This document shows positions 19,778-30,439 of a stretch of DNA of 64,000 bases, piece after piece. This DNA is from Saccharomycopsis fibuligera x Saccharomycopsis cf. fibuligera (taxonomy: Eukaryota > Ascomycota > Saccharomycetes > Ascoideales > Saccharomycopsidaceae), in the NCBI GenBank assembly GCA_001936135.1, contig CP012822.1, positions 372,001-436,000 on the forward strand, in the 5' to 3' direction. Below the pieces are notes generated by a model. The model had not been told where the DNA came from, did no database searches, and worked only from the letters and a program-made list of their open reading frames with translations. Within the stretch, counting starts at the first letter, position 1; the number at the start of each line of letters is the position of its first letter. The translations under genes and the position numbers were made by a program.

Positions 19778-22700
19778 AGTGATTGTGTCACTCGGATTTG
19801 ATTGGTGACTCGGTATCAGTTTCACTGGGGGGCACATCGTGCGCGATGAGCCTAAGCAGCATTGTTCAGTGGGTAGTTGTTGCTCATCAAGTAATTGGGA
19901 GAGTTTTAGTACGTCCTCAATGGGTAGTAATTGCCTATCAAATATTTTAGGCAGTCTTAGACCGTCCTCATTGGGTAGCAGTTGTTCATCACTTATTTGT
20001 GGCAATGTTCGCCCGTCCTCACTGAGTGGTTGTTGCTCGCCCTGAATGTCTGATAGTTTGCGTTTTGTGGTTTTCGGAGGCGCGACCGGTGTCTGGGAGT
20101 CTTCCCCGACAGAGACGATGACCTGTTCTATGTGGGTTTTGGAATGGTCTCCGTTCGTAACACTGGTACTCAGTGCCAATGATTGCCACTCGCTGCTCAG
20201 ATCCAAAATTTCGCGGTTGTTATTGTTATTATCAAATTCTACTCGTCTCGAATTTCCAAGATAATTTTGTTTCTGTTCCTGTACATCATTGCCATATTCA
20301 TCATCATCCTCTTCTCCCATCGCTTCTTCTTCTTCTGCATCAGTTTCTGGCATAGTTGGTTGTTCGTTAGAATCACTGTCCACTTGCCCATTTTCATATG
20401 AGTCCATAATTTCTTCCTCATTCCCATAATAGTATATCTCCTAGACATATTCTTGCCCGCTTGAATTTATCTCGTTGTGACCTTTAACAGAAAAGTCATA
20501 CTGATTGTCATTTTCAAATGCTATGTTGTCGAGTTTTCCACCACTTAATTTGAGATTTATGTACTCTGGGTAGAGGATACTTTGCCTAAAGAACCGAATA
20601 TGATGAGTGTATTCCAAGAATCCCTTTTTGCATCAGTGGGACTGGAATAAAGGTTGTGACTCCGTGTGTTTGTTCATCATGTCCCAAATAGATTCCTATG
20701 TGGCTTCTGGTCTCAAGTTTTCCTTCGTTTGGTGGGATGTGAACACTCACAATTTCCCCTAATATACGTAGCCGCCTAGCATCGAGTGGTTATAGTCCTA
20801 TTCGTTTAGCTGCGGATGTTTTTAACTTCGTATTATAAACAAGTTTGCCACTGTGAAGTATTGTTCGCGCGTCACTTAATAGCGTTTGATTGAGGCTCGC
20901 CGACATTCCGTTGGATGCTGGAGTGTATCCGCTTGTGGTGTGTGATTCAATTCCGGCTTCACTCAATAGGTCTGTGACCTCGGAGTTTAGATATTCGGTC
21001 CCCCTATCGGTGAAGAGGCTTTTCACACGAAATCCGCGCTCAGCAAATTGATTTTTCACCCATCGAATATAGTGAAATAACTTGTCCTTTACCTCATTCT
21101 TTTTGTACATGGTGAAGACTTTAGTGTAGCCGGTGTACTGGTCGCGAAAGGTGACAAAATAATTTGGTGTGTCATTAATTTTCGTACCTAGTTCGCAAAC
21201 ATCCGAAACTATGTTTTCAAATGGATTTTTCTTTATGTACACCAGTCTCGAGTTTGGGACAGCAGCATGTTTCTTTCGCTTTGCAATAGCACACTCACAG
21301 CAATCTTCCTTTGCATTTAGTGATGCAATTTTTGTTGGATCTGCTATAATTGTGTTGTGTTTGATGGAAGATTTTAATGAGTTATTGTTAACGTGTCCCA
21401 GAATGCTATGAAGACTACTACCAACTGATGCTATTAATCTCACTCTATTCTTAATAATATGCTTTCCACTGAGCCATGTAAGGTCTTCTATTACCTCAAT
21501 TTCAAGATTATAAGGGCCATGTTTTAGGACCTTAACAATTTTCTTTTTACCTCCAACTTCTATTACTTTAACATCGAAACTGTCTAGTTTCTGTATTAAT
21601 GAGCTCTCATTTATAATAGCAGATGGTGCTGAGGGAGCATAATAGCAGTCAAGCTTAATCATAGAGTCTCCTATGCGCAATCTCATCTTACCAAGACCTA
21701 GGATTTTGATATTACCATCTACTGTGGTTAGGTCTACGTTGGGGTAGTAATTATCATCATAATTCGTGTAATTCCCTATATGTGATAAATCATTGGTGAG
21801 GGTAGCCTGGCTTCCTCCGTCGATAAGAATAAGTGTATCGTCGGCTATAATTGAATTAATTGTGCGAGTGCCTCGCTTGATAATTCCCATCGGATGTTGT
21901 GTTGTGGATTTCGGATTCCTGATATATTTTCCCAGTTTTTCCGTGATTGTACGTTCTTGACCTATATGCTTTATTGTAGGTTCCAACTGATCGATCTTTC
22001 ATAAATACAGCTTTTCTGATCATTCCCTTATGATATCTTCCTAATTTGTCCTCATAATCTCCTATAGAATCAAATAGTTTGTAGGGATCATAGGTTTTAT
22101 CGTTAGCTGCTCGACGATTGATGTCATCAGAGAACTCACTATAGTTCTCATCAAGATTTAAAAACAAAGTACCTGCAATCACATTTTCTTCCAATCTAAT
22201 ATTGTTCCATTTGAGTGAATCCATTACAATGAAAACTTGGTTAATGTACCGAATGAGGTCACCCTTTTGGTTGCCTAACTTTAGTGCGGCAAACTTTGCC
22301 TTAGCTGCTTCCTCGGTAAGAATAAGGTCCAAACACTTTTCACGCAACATCGCCAAAATTTGCATTGATTATTTCTTGTATTCGTCGGGTCTGTAATTGT
22401 TGACTTGCGAAATGTGCGCAAGAGATGTATCAGTAGTGTTTCTGATTACATTTTCAACAATGAATTCCGTTTCTTCGTCTTGCATCTCTATGATGCCTTT
22501 TTTGAAGCAAGTACCAAAATTCTTGTATCCTCTCTAAGATAATCTATGCTTCAACGCATTATAATAATTGACGAACTTTGCGTTTGAATTCTTCAACGCG
22601 CTCAATTTTGGAATAGATTTGGATATACGGTCTTGAATCTCGTAAAGTTCCGTGGCCGTTTTTGCAATAGCGTCTTTGGGTAGAGATAGATTGTTAATAC

Positions 22701-22779
22701 CAGCAATCAACTCTTGAAATTTTGGGATGTTTTCCTCTTTGACATCGTCTGGGCTTTTGTTTTTACTTTCGTGGTTCAT
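19778..22779 (-). pseudogene. Gag and part of Pol of retrotransposon C1
   Basis: Gag (begins MNHESKNK) followed by Pol in another frame. Visible parts: the LILIDGGSQATLTN protease core, a CCEC...C zinc region before integrase, and the integrase segment around FTDRGTEYLNSE and SGYTPASNGM. A glutamate/asparagine-rich spacer follows, with three full 17-residue repeats near 19857-20041. Homologous to C2 throughout. Broken in several places. Confidence 0.85.
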
Positions 22780-23086
22780 AGCTATTATTCTGTTAATATT
22801 TCATTGTTCTTCCAATTTGTGTCAAATTGTTTCTTGGCCGAAAAGTCCTAATGTATATCTAAATGGTTGCTAGCCATCCAAGGCTGTTTCATTACCAGTT
22901 GATGAAACTTCTGCCCGATATCTTATCCTGTGTTGCCGTAGCAATTATGACTATCAATCAACATTATTCAAGCATGTAACCACGGATAATAAAACGTGCG
23001 GAAGTTACTGTCTTTAGTATGTAACTAGATTCAGCCATTGGAAGGATGGATAATTTAATAACCACCGCATCCTGTCTGTAACGCCA

Positions 23087-23462
23087 TGTCGAAGTATAGT
23101 GACTAGATCTGCTACCCATACCTGAGGTTGTCCCCTCTGGATAGCACTGGTTAGACTAGTCTCTCCTCTAGTAGTGAAGGATAGCCACCTACTAATATTT
23201 TTCTTTAGTAACGAAATTGGACTTACTTATTATAAACTATATCATTTAATAGAAACATTCTGTCTTTCAGACTATATATAATAATTTCATTACTCACCCA
23301 TAATGCTCAGGTGATGAAAAGTTTTCCATCACATCTTTGATGTTGTTCTCCTTAGCAACTATGCGTCCGCTCAAACGTTCTCGGCCACAAAAGGCAGTTT
23401 AGCAAAAAGGAGATTATACCAAATCGACGGTATGAAAGATGTTAATTGGTATAAATCCAACA
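23087..23462 (-). repeat. 5' LTR of C1 (376 bp)
   Basis: Plus-strand TGTCGAAG...AATCCAACA; on the element strand it begins TGTTGGATTTATACC. Slightly shorter than the 394-bp C LTRs and a little diverged from them. The first bases inside it (TGGCGTTACAGAC) begin with TGG, as expected for a primer site that pairs with a tRNA CCA end; I could not assign the tRNA. Confidence 0.92.
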
Positions 23463-23660
23463 ATAACTAATTATAGAATTTCTCCTGCTACTATTCATAG
23501 AGCAATACCACTATGTATTGTTCAGTCTGATCAATATTTATACATGGCCCAACCCAATATTTTTATATACCTATTATTAGTTAGTTAGTTTGGAAATGCA
23601 AGACCTTTACCTCTAAAACATGAACCCTGAGATGTGAGTATCCCGTAATAAATCATAAAT
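23463..23660 (+). repeat. Family D LTR fragment with leader and Gag start, outermost layer of the nest
   Basis: 23463-23600 matches the inner part of the D 5' LTR (33806-34084, reverse complement) and ends GGAAATGCA. It is followed by a short leader and a Gag-start relic beginning ATGAACCCTGAG at 23620. The LTR is interrupted at 23463 by the C1 LTR end, so C1 inserted into it. 23661-23823 shows nothing recognisable. Confidence 0.8.
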
Positions 23661-23823
23661 GCCTAGACGCTGCTTAGAAACTGGCTGCATGTACGAAATC
23701 TTCAAAAGTAATTGATATGCAACGCAAAGAGCTCCTAGATCGATGCTATCATAACTTCTGGGCTATGTTCTGCGGAAACCCAAAACCTCCTATTGTTTCT
23801 TCTTCCTAGTCAAGAAGAAAAAA

Positions 23824-23906
23824 AGCCCCACGCGGGGCTCGAACCCGCAACCTTTCGATAACAACCAATTAAGAGTCGAATGCACTACCGATTGTGCTAG
23901 CGAGGC
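23824..23906 (-). tRNA. tRNA-Lys(CUU) with a 10-nt intron
   Basis: The minus strand folds as a full cloverleaf: acceptor GCCTCGC/GTGGGGC with discriminator T, D-arm GCAC/GTGC, anticodon arm TTCGA/TCGAA with loop CTCTTAA (anticodon CTT), variable loop AGGTT, and T-arm GCGGG-TTCGAGC-CCCGC. Ten extra bases (ATTGGTTGTT) after position 37 form a canonical tRNA intron. A T-run follows the 3' end as pol III terminator. It closely resembles yeast tRNA-Lys(CUU), which has no intron in S. cerevisiae as far as I recall. Retroelement C2 lies 71 bp upstream. Confidence 0.93.
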
Positions 23907-23977
23907 TGATCTGTAGATTTGATAGATGGGGTCGTAGGCTATGAATTAAGACATGAAAAGGTTTCTGAATTCATAGT

Positions 23978-24371
23978 TGTCGGAGTATAGTGACTATATC
24001 TGCTACCCATACCTGAGGTTGTCCCCTCTGGATAGCACTGGTTAGACTAGTCTCTCCTCTAGTAGTGAAGGATAGCCACTTACTGAGATACTAATATTTT
24101 TCTTTAGTAATGAAATTGGACTTATATTTCCTTACTTATTATAAACTATATCATTTAATAAAAACATTCTGTCTTTCAGACTATATATAATAATTTCATT
24201 ACTCACCCATAATGCTCAGGTGATGAAAAATTTTCCATCACATCTTTGATGTTGTTCTCCTTAGCAATCATGCGTGCGCTCAAATGTTCTCGGCCGCAAA
24301 AGGCAGTTTACCAAAAAGGAGATTATACCAAATGGACGGTATGAAAGATGTTAATTGGTATAAATCCAACA
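23978..24371 (-). repeat. 3' LTR of C2 (394 bp)
   Basis: TGTCGGAG...AATCCAACA on the plus strand, matching 29191-29584. The purine-rich run TTAAGGGGG lies just inside it on the element strand. Confidence 0.95.
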
Positions 24372-24378
24372 TACCCCC

Positions 24379-27300
24379 TTAAACTGTATTTCGTGGCTCA
24401 AAAACTAAGTCACATATGTTACTCATGATCACCGTAGTAACTGGCTTTGTGAGTATATCTGCTAGCTGTAGTGATGACGGTACATGCTCAATGGTAAATT
24501 CATGTCCCTGGTATCTGTCTAGGGCAACGTTCAAACGCACAGCATAATGTTTAGATTTTGATGAAAAATTACCATTGATGACTTTCTTTATGGCAGACGT
24601 ATTGTCAACCTTCAATAAGTACGGTAATCGTTCTTTAACGAGACCAATGAATATCAATAATTCATTTAGCCAAGACGCTTCATTGGTAGCTGCTGTAACC
24701 GCTTGTAATTCTGCTTCAGTAGATGATTGACACGTTAAAGATGTTTGTGTGGATTTCCAGTGAATGTTGGCATTATTTAAGCGGAAGAGATATCCTATTG
24801 TAGACCGACTATTCTCTGGTTCTTGTGCATAATCGCTATCACTGTAACCTATTAGTCTCTTATCGCTTTTATCTTCTCCATATCTAAGCGCTCTTTCCTT
24901 TGTCTGTAGTAGATAGCCGAATACTCTAATAATTTGATCAAACAAGACTCGGTGTGGATAATGAGAAAATTTATCTAGATAATTTATTGCATAAAGTGCG
25001 TCTGGCCGACTCATTGTACCAATATATAATAGTGTTCCAATCAATCTTCGATACTGGGTTACCCTTGTGTTCAACTCTCGTTGATCAACGTCGAGTGGGT
25101 GATCATTTCTATTAAAGTAAAAACCTGGTGTCAATGGTGTTTTTAACATTCTGTTAGGGCTTTGTATATCATACTCCCGGCAGGAGTTGATGATGTACTG
25201 CTCTTGATCTAGCAGAATGCTGACCACTTGGTTGTCGTTTCCTCTCTCCACTTTTAGGTCGGTACCTAGAAATTTCTGTTTGCCACCGTGATCTGCTGCA
25301 ATGATCTTGATTGTGTATTTTGCCATTAGCAGGCGGACAATAGAGTCTAATTCGTGTTCACTAACAGCAGTTATAAGGAAATCATCAACAAAAATACCAA
25401 TAATTGCACAAGCTATTCCTTCTGTATTTACCTTAATAAAGGTGCTTGGAAATGCGTAGTTGGTTTCCTTTTAAGGCTTGTAAAAGACTTGAGCCAAAAT
25501 GGGGTGGTTGGTTTGTTCTTCGAATCACCACTTTGAGTGATTGTGTCACTCGGATTTGATTGGTGACTCGGTATCAGTTTCACTGGCGGGCACATCGTGC
25601 GCGATGAGCCTAAGCAGCATTGTTCAGTGGGTAGTTGTTGCTCATCAAGTAATTGAGACAGTTTTAGCCCGTCCTCAATGGGTAGTAATTGCTTATCAAA
25701 TATTTTATGCATTCTTAGACCGTCCTCATTGGGTAGTAGCTGCTCATCAAGTAATTGAGACAGTTTTAGCCCGTCCTCAATGGGTAGTAATTGCTTATCA
25801 AATATTTTATGCATTCTTAGACCGTCCTCATTGGGTAGTAGCTGCTCATTAGGTAGATGTGACACTTTTATCCCGTCCTCAATGGGTAGTAGTTGCTTAT
25901 CAAATATTTTATGCAGTCTTAGACCGTCCTCATTGGGTAGTAGTTGCTCATTAGGTAGGTGAGACACTTTTATCCCGTCCTCAATGGGTAGTAGTTGCTT
26001 ATCAAATATTTTATGCAGTCTTAGACCGTCCTCATTGGGTAGTAGTTGTTCATCACCTATTTGTGGCAATGTTTGCCCGTCCTCACTGAGTGGTTGTTGC
26101 TCGCCATGAATGTCTGATAGTTTGCGTTTTGTGGTTTTCGCAGGCGCGACCGGTGTCTGGGAGTCTTCCTCGTCAGAGACGATGACCTGTTCTATGGGGG
26201 TTTTGGAATGGTCTCCGTTCGTAACACTGGTGCTCAGTGCCAATGATTGCCACTCGCTGCTCAGATCCAAAACTTCGCGGTTGTTATTGTTATTATCAAA
26301 TTCTACTCGTCTCGAATTTCCAAGATAATTTTGTTTCTGTTCCTGTACATCATTGCCATATTCATCATCATCCTCTTCTCTCATCGCTTCTTCTTCTTCT
26401 GCATCAGTTTCTGGCATAGTTGGTTGTTCGTTAAAATCACTGTCAACTCGCTCATTTTCATATGGGTCCATAATTTCTTCATCATTCCCAGAATAGTATA
26501 TCTCCTCGACATGTTCTTGCCCCCTTGAATTTATCTCGTTGTGATCTTCAACAGAAAAGTCATACTGATTGTCATTTTCAAATGCTATGTTGTCGAGTTT
26601 TCCACCACTTAATTTGAGATTTATGTAGTCTGGGTAGAGGATACTTTGTCTAAAGAACCGAACATGACGGGTGTATTCAAAGAATCCCTTTTTCATCAGT
26701 GGGACTGGAATGAAGGTTGTGACTCCGTATGTTTGTTCATCATGTCCCAAATAGATTCCTATGTGGCTTCTGGTTTCAAGTTTTCCTTCGTTTGGTGGGA
26801 TGTGAACACTCACAATTTCCCCGAATATACGTAGCCGCCTAGCATCGAGTGGTTCTAGTCCTATTAGTTTAGCTGCGGATGTCTTTAACTTCGTATTACG
26901 AATGGTTGTAACGTGAAGTATTGCTTCTGGCCAGAATTTTGATTCTAGTTTGCCACTGTGAAGTATTGTTCGCGCGTCACTTAATAGCGTTTGATTTAGG
27001 CGCTCCGACATTCCGTTGGATGCTGGAGTGTATCCGCTTGTGGTGTGTGATTCAATTCCGGCTTCACTCAATATGTCTGTGACCTCGGAGTTTAGATATT
27101 CGGTCCCCCTATCGGTGAAGAGGCTTTTCACACGAAATCCGCGCTCAGCAAATTGATTTTTCACCCATCGAATATAGTGAAATAACTTGTCCTTTACCTC
27201 ATTCTTTTTGTACATGGTGAAGACTTTAGTGTAGCCGGTGTACTGGTCGCGAAAGGTGACAAAATAATTTGGTGTGTCATTAATTTTCGTACCTAGTTCG

Positions 27301-28883
27301 CAAACATCCGAAACCATGTTTTCAAATGGATTTTTCTTTATGTACACCAGTCTCGAGTTTGGGACAGCTGCATGTTTCTTTCCCTTTGCAATAGCACACT
27401 CATAGCAATCTTCCTTTGCATTTAGTGATGCAATTTTTGTTGGATCTGCTATAATTGTGTTGTGTTTGATGGAAGATTTTAATGAGTTATTGTTAACGTG
27501 TCCTAGAATGCTATGAAGACTACTACCAACTGATGCTATTAATCTCACTTTATTCTTAATAATATACTTTCCACTGAGCCATGTAAGGTCGTCTATTATC
27601 TCAATTTCAAGATTATAATGGCCATGTTTAAGGACCTTTACAATTTTCTTTTTACCTCCAACTTCTATTACTTTAACATCGAAACTGTCTAGTTTCTGTA
27701 TTAGTGAGCTCTCATTTATAATAGCATATGGTGCTGAGGGAGCATAATAGCAGTCAAGCTTAATCATAGAGTCTCCTATGCGCAATCTCATCTTGCCATG
27801 ACCTAGGATTTTGATATTACCATCTAGTGTGGTTAGGTCTACGTTGGGGTAGTAATTATCATCATAATTCGTGTAATTCCCTATATGTGATAAATCATTG
27901 GTGAGGGTAGCCTGGCTTCCTCCGTCGATAAGAATAAGTGTATCGTCGGCTATACTTGAATTAATTGTGCGAGTGCCTCGCTTGATAATTCCCATCGGAT
28001 GTTGTGTTGTGGATTTCGGATTCCTGATATATTTTCTCAGTTTTTCCGTGATTGTACGTTCTTGACCTATATGCTTTATTGTAGGTTCCAACTGATCGAT
28101 CTTTCATAAATACAGCTTTTCTGATCATTCCCTTATGATATCTTCCTAATTTGTCCTCATAATCTCCTATAGAATCAAATAGTTTGTAGGGATCATAGGT
28201 TTCATCGTTAGCTGCTCGACGATTGATGTCATCAGAGAACTCACTATAGTTTTCATCAAGGTTTAAAAACAAAGTACCTGCAATCACATTTTCTTCCAAT
28301 CTAATATTGTTCCATTTGAGTGAATCCATTACGATGAAAACTTGGTTAATGTACCGAATAAGGTCACCCTTTTGGTTGCCTAACTTTAGTGCGGCAAACT
28401 TTGCCTTAGCTGCTTCCTCGGTAAGAATAAGGTCCAAACAGTTTTCACGCAACTTCGCCAAAATTTGCATTGATGATTTCTTGTATTCGTCGGGTCTGTT
28501 ATTGTTGATCTGCGAAATGTGGGCAAGAGATGTATCAGTAGTGTTTCTGATTACATTTTCAACAATGAATTCCGTTTCTTCGTCTTGCATCTCTATGATG
28601 CCTTTTTCGAAGCAAGTAACAAAATTCTTGTATCCTCTCTCAGATAATCTATGCTTCAATGCATTGTAATAATTGATGAAGTTTGCGTTTGAATTCTTCA
28701 ACGCGCTCAATTTTGGAATAGATTTGGATATACGGTCTTGAATCTCGTAAAGTTCCGTGGCCGTTTTTGCAGTAGCGTCTTGGATAGAGATAGATTGTTA
28801 ATACCAGCAATCAACTCTTGTAATTTTGGGATGTTTTCCTCTTTAACATCGTTTGAGGTTTTGTTTTTACTTTCGTGGTTCAT
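24379..28883 (-). pseudogene. Gag and Pol of retrotransposon C2
   Basis: Gag starts at the ATG at 28883 and ends near 27961. Pol overlaps it by about 130 bp in the +1 frame, the arrangement that Ty1 resolves by +1 ribosomal frameshifting; I did not find the exact Ty1 slip heptamer. Pol parts seen: protease (LILIDGGSQ), a zinc region, integrase (FTDRGTEYLNSE, SGYTPASNGMSERLNQ), a spacer with 17-residue repeats, and RNase H (GYSDSDYAQ, SSTEAELQAV). The end of Pol is ADILTKPV. Broken, with a couple of breaks. Confidence 0.88.
25620..26104 (-). repeat. 17-residue (51-bp) minisatellite inside Pol of C2
   Basis: The Pol spacer between integrase and reverse transcriptase consists of about nine full 17-residue units of the form DEQLLPNEDGLRLHKIF and DKQLLPIEDGLKLSQLL. 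The two types alternate, making a 102-bp higher-order unit. C1 holds only three full units at 19857-20041, so the two copies differ by about three 102-bp units. Confidence 0.9.
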
Positions 28884-29190
28884 AGCTATTATTCTGTTAA
28901 TATTTCATTGTTCTTCCAATTTGTGTCAAATTGTTTCTTGGCCGATAAGTCCTAATGTATATCTAAATGGTTGCTAGTCATCCGAGGCTGTTTCATTACC
29001 AGTTGATGAAACTTCTGCCCGATATCTTATCCTGTGTTGCCGTAGCAATTTTGACTATCAATTAACATTATTCAAGTATGTAACCACGGGTAATAAAACG
29101 TGAGGAAGTTACTGTGTCTAGTATGTAACTAGATTCAGCCATTGGAAGGATGGATAATTTAATAACCACCGTATCCTGTCTGTAACGCCA

Positions 29191-29584
29191 TGTCGGAGTA
29201 TAGTGACTATATCTGCTACCCATACCTGAGGTTGTCCCCTCTGGATAGCACTGGTTAGACTAGTCTCTCCTCTAGTAGTGAAGGATAGCCACTTACTGAG
29301 ATACTAATATTTTTCTTTAGTAATGAAATTGGACTTATATTTCCTTACTTATTATAAACTATATCATTTAATAAAAACATTCTGTCTTTCAGACTATATA
29401 TAATAATTTCATTACTCACCCATAATGCTCAGGTGATGAAAAATTTTCCATCACATCTTTGATGTTGTTCTCCTTAGCAATCATGCGTGCGCTCAAATGT
29501 TCTCGGCCGCAAAAGGCAGTTTACCAAAAAGGAGATTATACCAAATGGACGGTATGAAAGATGTTAATTGGTATAAATCCAACA
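29191..29584 (-). repeat. 5' LTR of C2 (394 bp)
   Basis: Bounded TGTCGGAG...AATCCAACA on the plus strand and nearly identical to 23978-24371. A TATATATAG motif in the middle could be the TATA box. The inverted pair GATGAAAA/TTTTCCATC sits next to the ACTCACCCATAATG block. Confidence 0.95.
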
Positions 29585-29619
29585 ATAGTTCTTTCTTGGA
29601 TCGACTAGGAAGACAGGTA

Positions 29620-29706
29620 ATGTTACGGAATACTGACATCTCAGGGTTCATGTTTTCAGAGGTAATAGCCTTGCATTTCCAGACAATAACTAACTAATAA
29701 TAAATA
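29620..29706 (-). repeat. Gag start, leader and LTR end of a family D relic
   Basis: The minus strand shows the D Gag start (ATGAACCCTGAGATGTCAG), its leader and the last part of a D LTR. It abuts a D LTR in the opposite orientation at 29707, so two D relics lie head to head here. Confidence 0.75.
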
Positions 29707-29975
29707 TGACGAACATTGAGTTCTAGACCAACAAAACTGAATACAGTTAACCAACATTTATTACTGAATAACTTCGCAAATCTTTTATCTTGGTGCAAGA
29801 TACACGTATTTACTACTATTAATCGCGAATCAATAACATGTTTTGTATTCAGACTGATTATTATTTAAAGAGGGTCTAACCCAATTTTTTTATATATTTA
29901 TTATTATTTAGTTACATTTGGAAATACAAGGCTTTTACCTCTAAAATCATGAACCCTGAGATGTCACTATTCCGT
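29707..29975 (+). repeat. Family D LTR (29707-29928) with leader and Gag start
   Basis: TGACGAACATTGAG...GGAAATACA, 222 bp, followed by a leader and a Gag-start relic beginning ATGAACCCTGAG at 29949. Matches the LTR at 30188-30412 in reverse complement. The piece ends within 30 bp of Gag. Confidence 0.8.
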
Positions 29976-30005
29976 AAAAATATATAAAAATATTGGGTTG
30001 GACCA

Positions 30006-30143
30006 TGTCGGAGTATACTAACTATATCTGCTACCCATACCTAAGGTTGCCCCTTTGAATAGCACTGGTTAGGCTAGTCTCTCCTCTAGTAGTGAAGAAT
30101 AGCCACTTACTGAGATACTAATATTTTTCCTGAGTAATAAAAT
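30006..30143 (-). repeat. Truncated family C LTR
   Basis: The first 138 bp of the C LTR as seen on the plus strand (TGTCGGAGTATAC...), diverged by several substitutions. It is directly followed by a D Gag leader piece (30147-30187). It looks like the leftover of an older C insertion into a D element. Confidence 0.8.
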
Positions 30144-30146
30144 TTT

Positions 30147-30187
30147 TTGGAACACTGACATCTCAGGTTTTTTAGAGGTAAAAGCCT
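30147..30187 (-). repeat. Gag start/leader of a tandem D copy
   Basis: The minus strand carries the D leader and the first Gag bases immediately downstream of the 3' LTR (30188-30412) of the large D element. A second D unit thus appears to begin from the same LTR, a tandem arrangement typical of LTR-LTR recombination. Confidence 0.65.
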
Positions 30188-30412
30188 TGTATTTCCAAAT
30201 ATAACTAACTAATAATGAATATATAAAAATATTGGGTTAGAACCTCTTTGAATAATAATCAGACTGAATACAAAACATGTTATTGATTCGCGATTAACAG
30301 TACTAAATACATATAACTTGCACCAAGATAAAAGATCCGCTAAGTTATTTTGTAATAAATATTGGTTCACTGTATTCAGGTTTGTTGGTGTAGAACTCAA
30401 TGTTCCTCGTCA
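30188..30412 (-). repeat. 3' LTR of the D element (225 bp)
   Basis: Plus strand TGTATTTCC...CCTCGTCA. The element-strand start TGACGAGGAACATTG follows the purine tract AAGAAAGAGCGAG at the end of Pol. Confidence 0.8.
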
Positions 30413-30439
30413 CTCGCTCTTTCTTGAGATATCAGGTTC

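Larger units (their letters stand above)
19778..23462 (-). mobile_element. Ty1-like copia retrotransposon, family C, copy C1 (5' part)
   Basis: The 5' part of a minus-strand element: LTR (23087-23462), leader, Gag starting near 22779, protease, integrase and an acidic spacer, cut at 19778 by insertion of B3. Pol is shifted +1 relative to Gag, as in Ty1. The outer LTR end abuts a family D LTR at 23463, so C1 inserted there. The copy is broken, with several breaks, and is very similar to C2. Confidence 0.9.
23978..29584 (-). mobile_element. Ty1-like copia retrotransposon, family C, copy C2, with both LTRs
   Basis: A 5.6-kb minus-strand element with nearly identical 394-bp LTRs at 23978-24371 and 29191-29584. 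It is flanked by a 5-bp target duplication ATAGT (23973-23977 and 29585-29589). It contains Gag, then protease, integrase and RNase H segments. It inserted 71 bp upstream of a tRNA gene, the known target zone of Ty1 and Ty3, which follow the pol III machinery. The element is broken, with a couple of breaks, and probably relied on relatives to move. Matching LTRs and intact target duplication point to recent insertion. Confidence 0.95.

Noticed and set aside
24225-24260. Inverted pair GATGAAAA/TTTTCCATC in C LTRs as a terminator or operator
   Set aside because: Imperfect and short; no support beyond its presence in all C LTRs.
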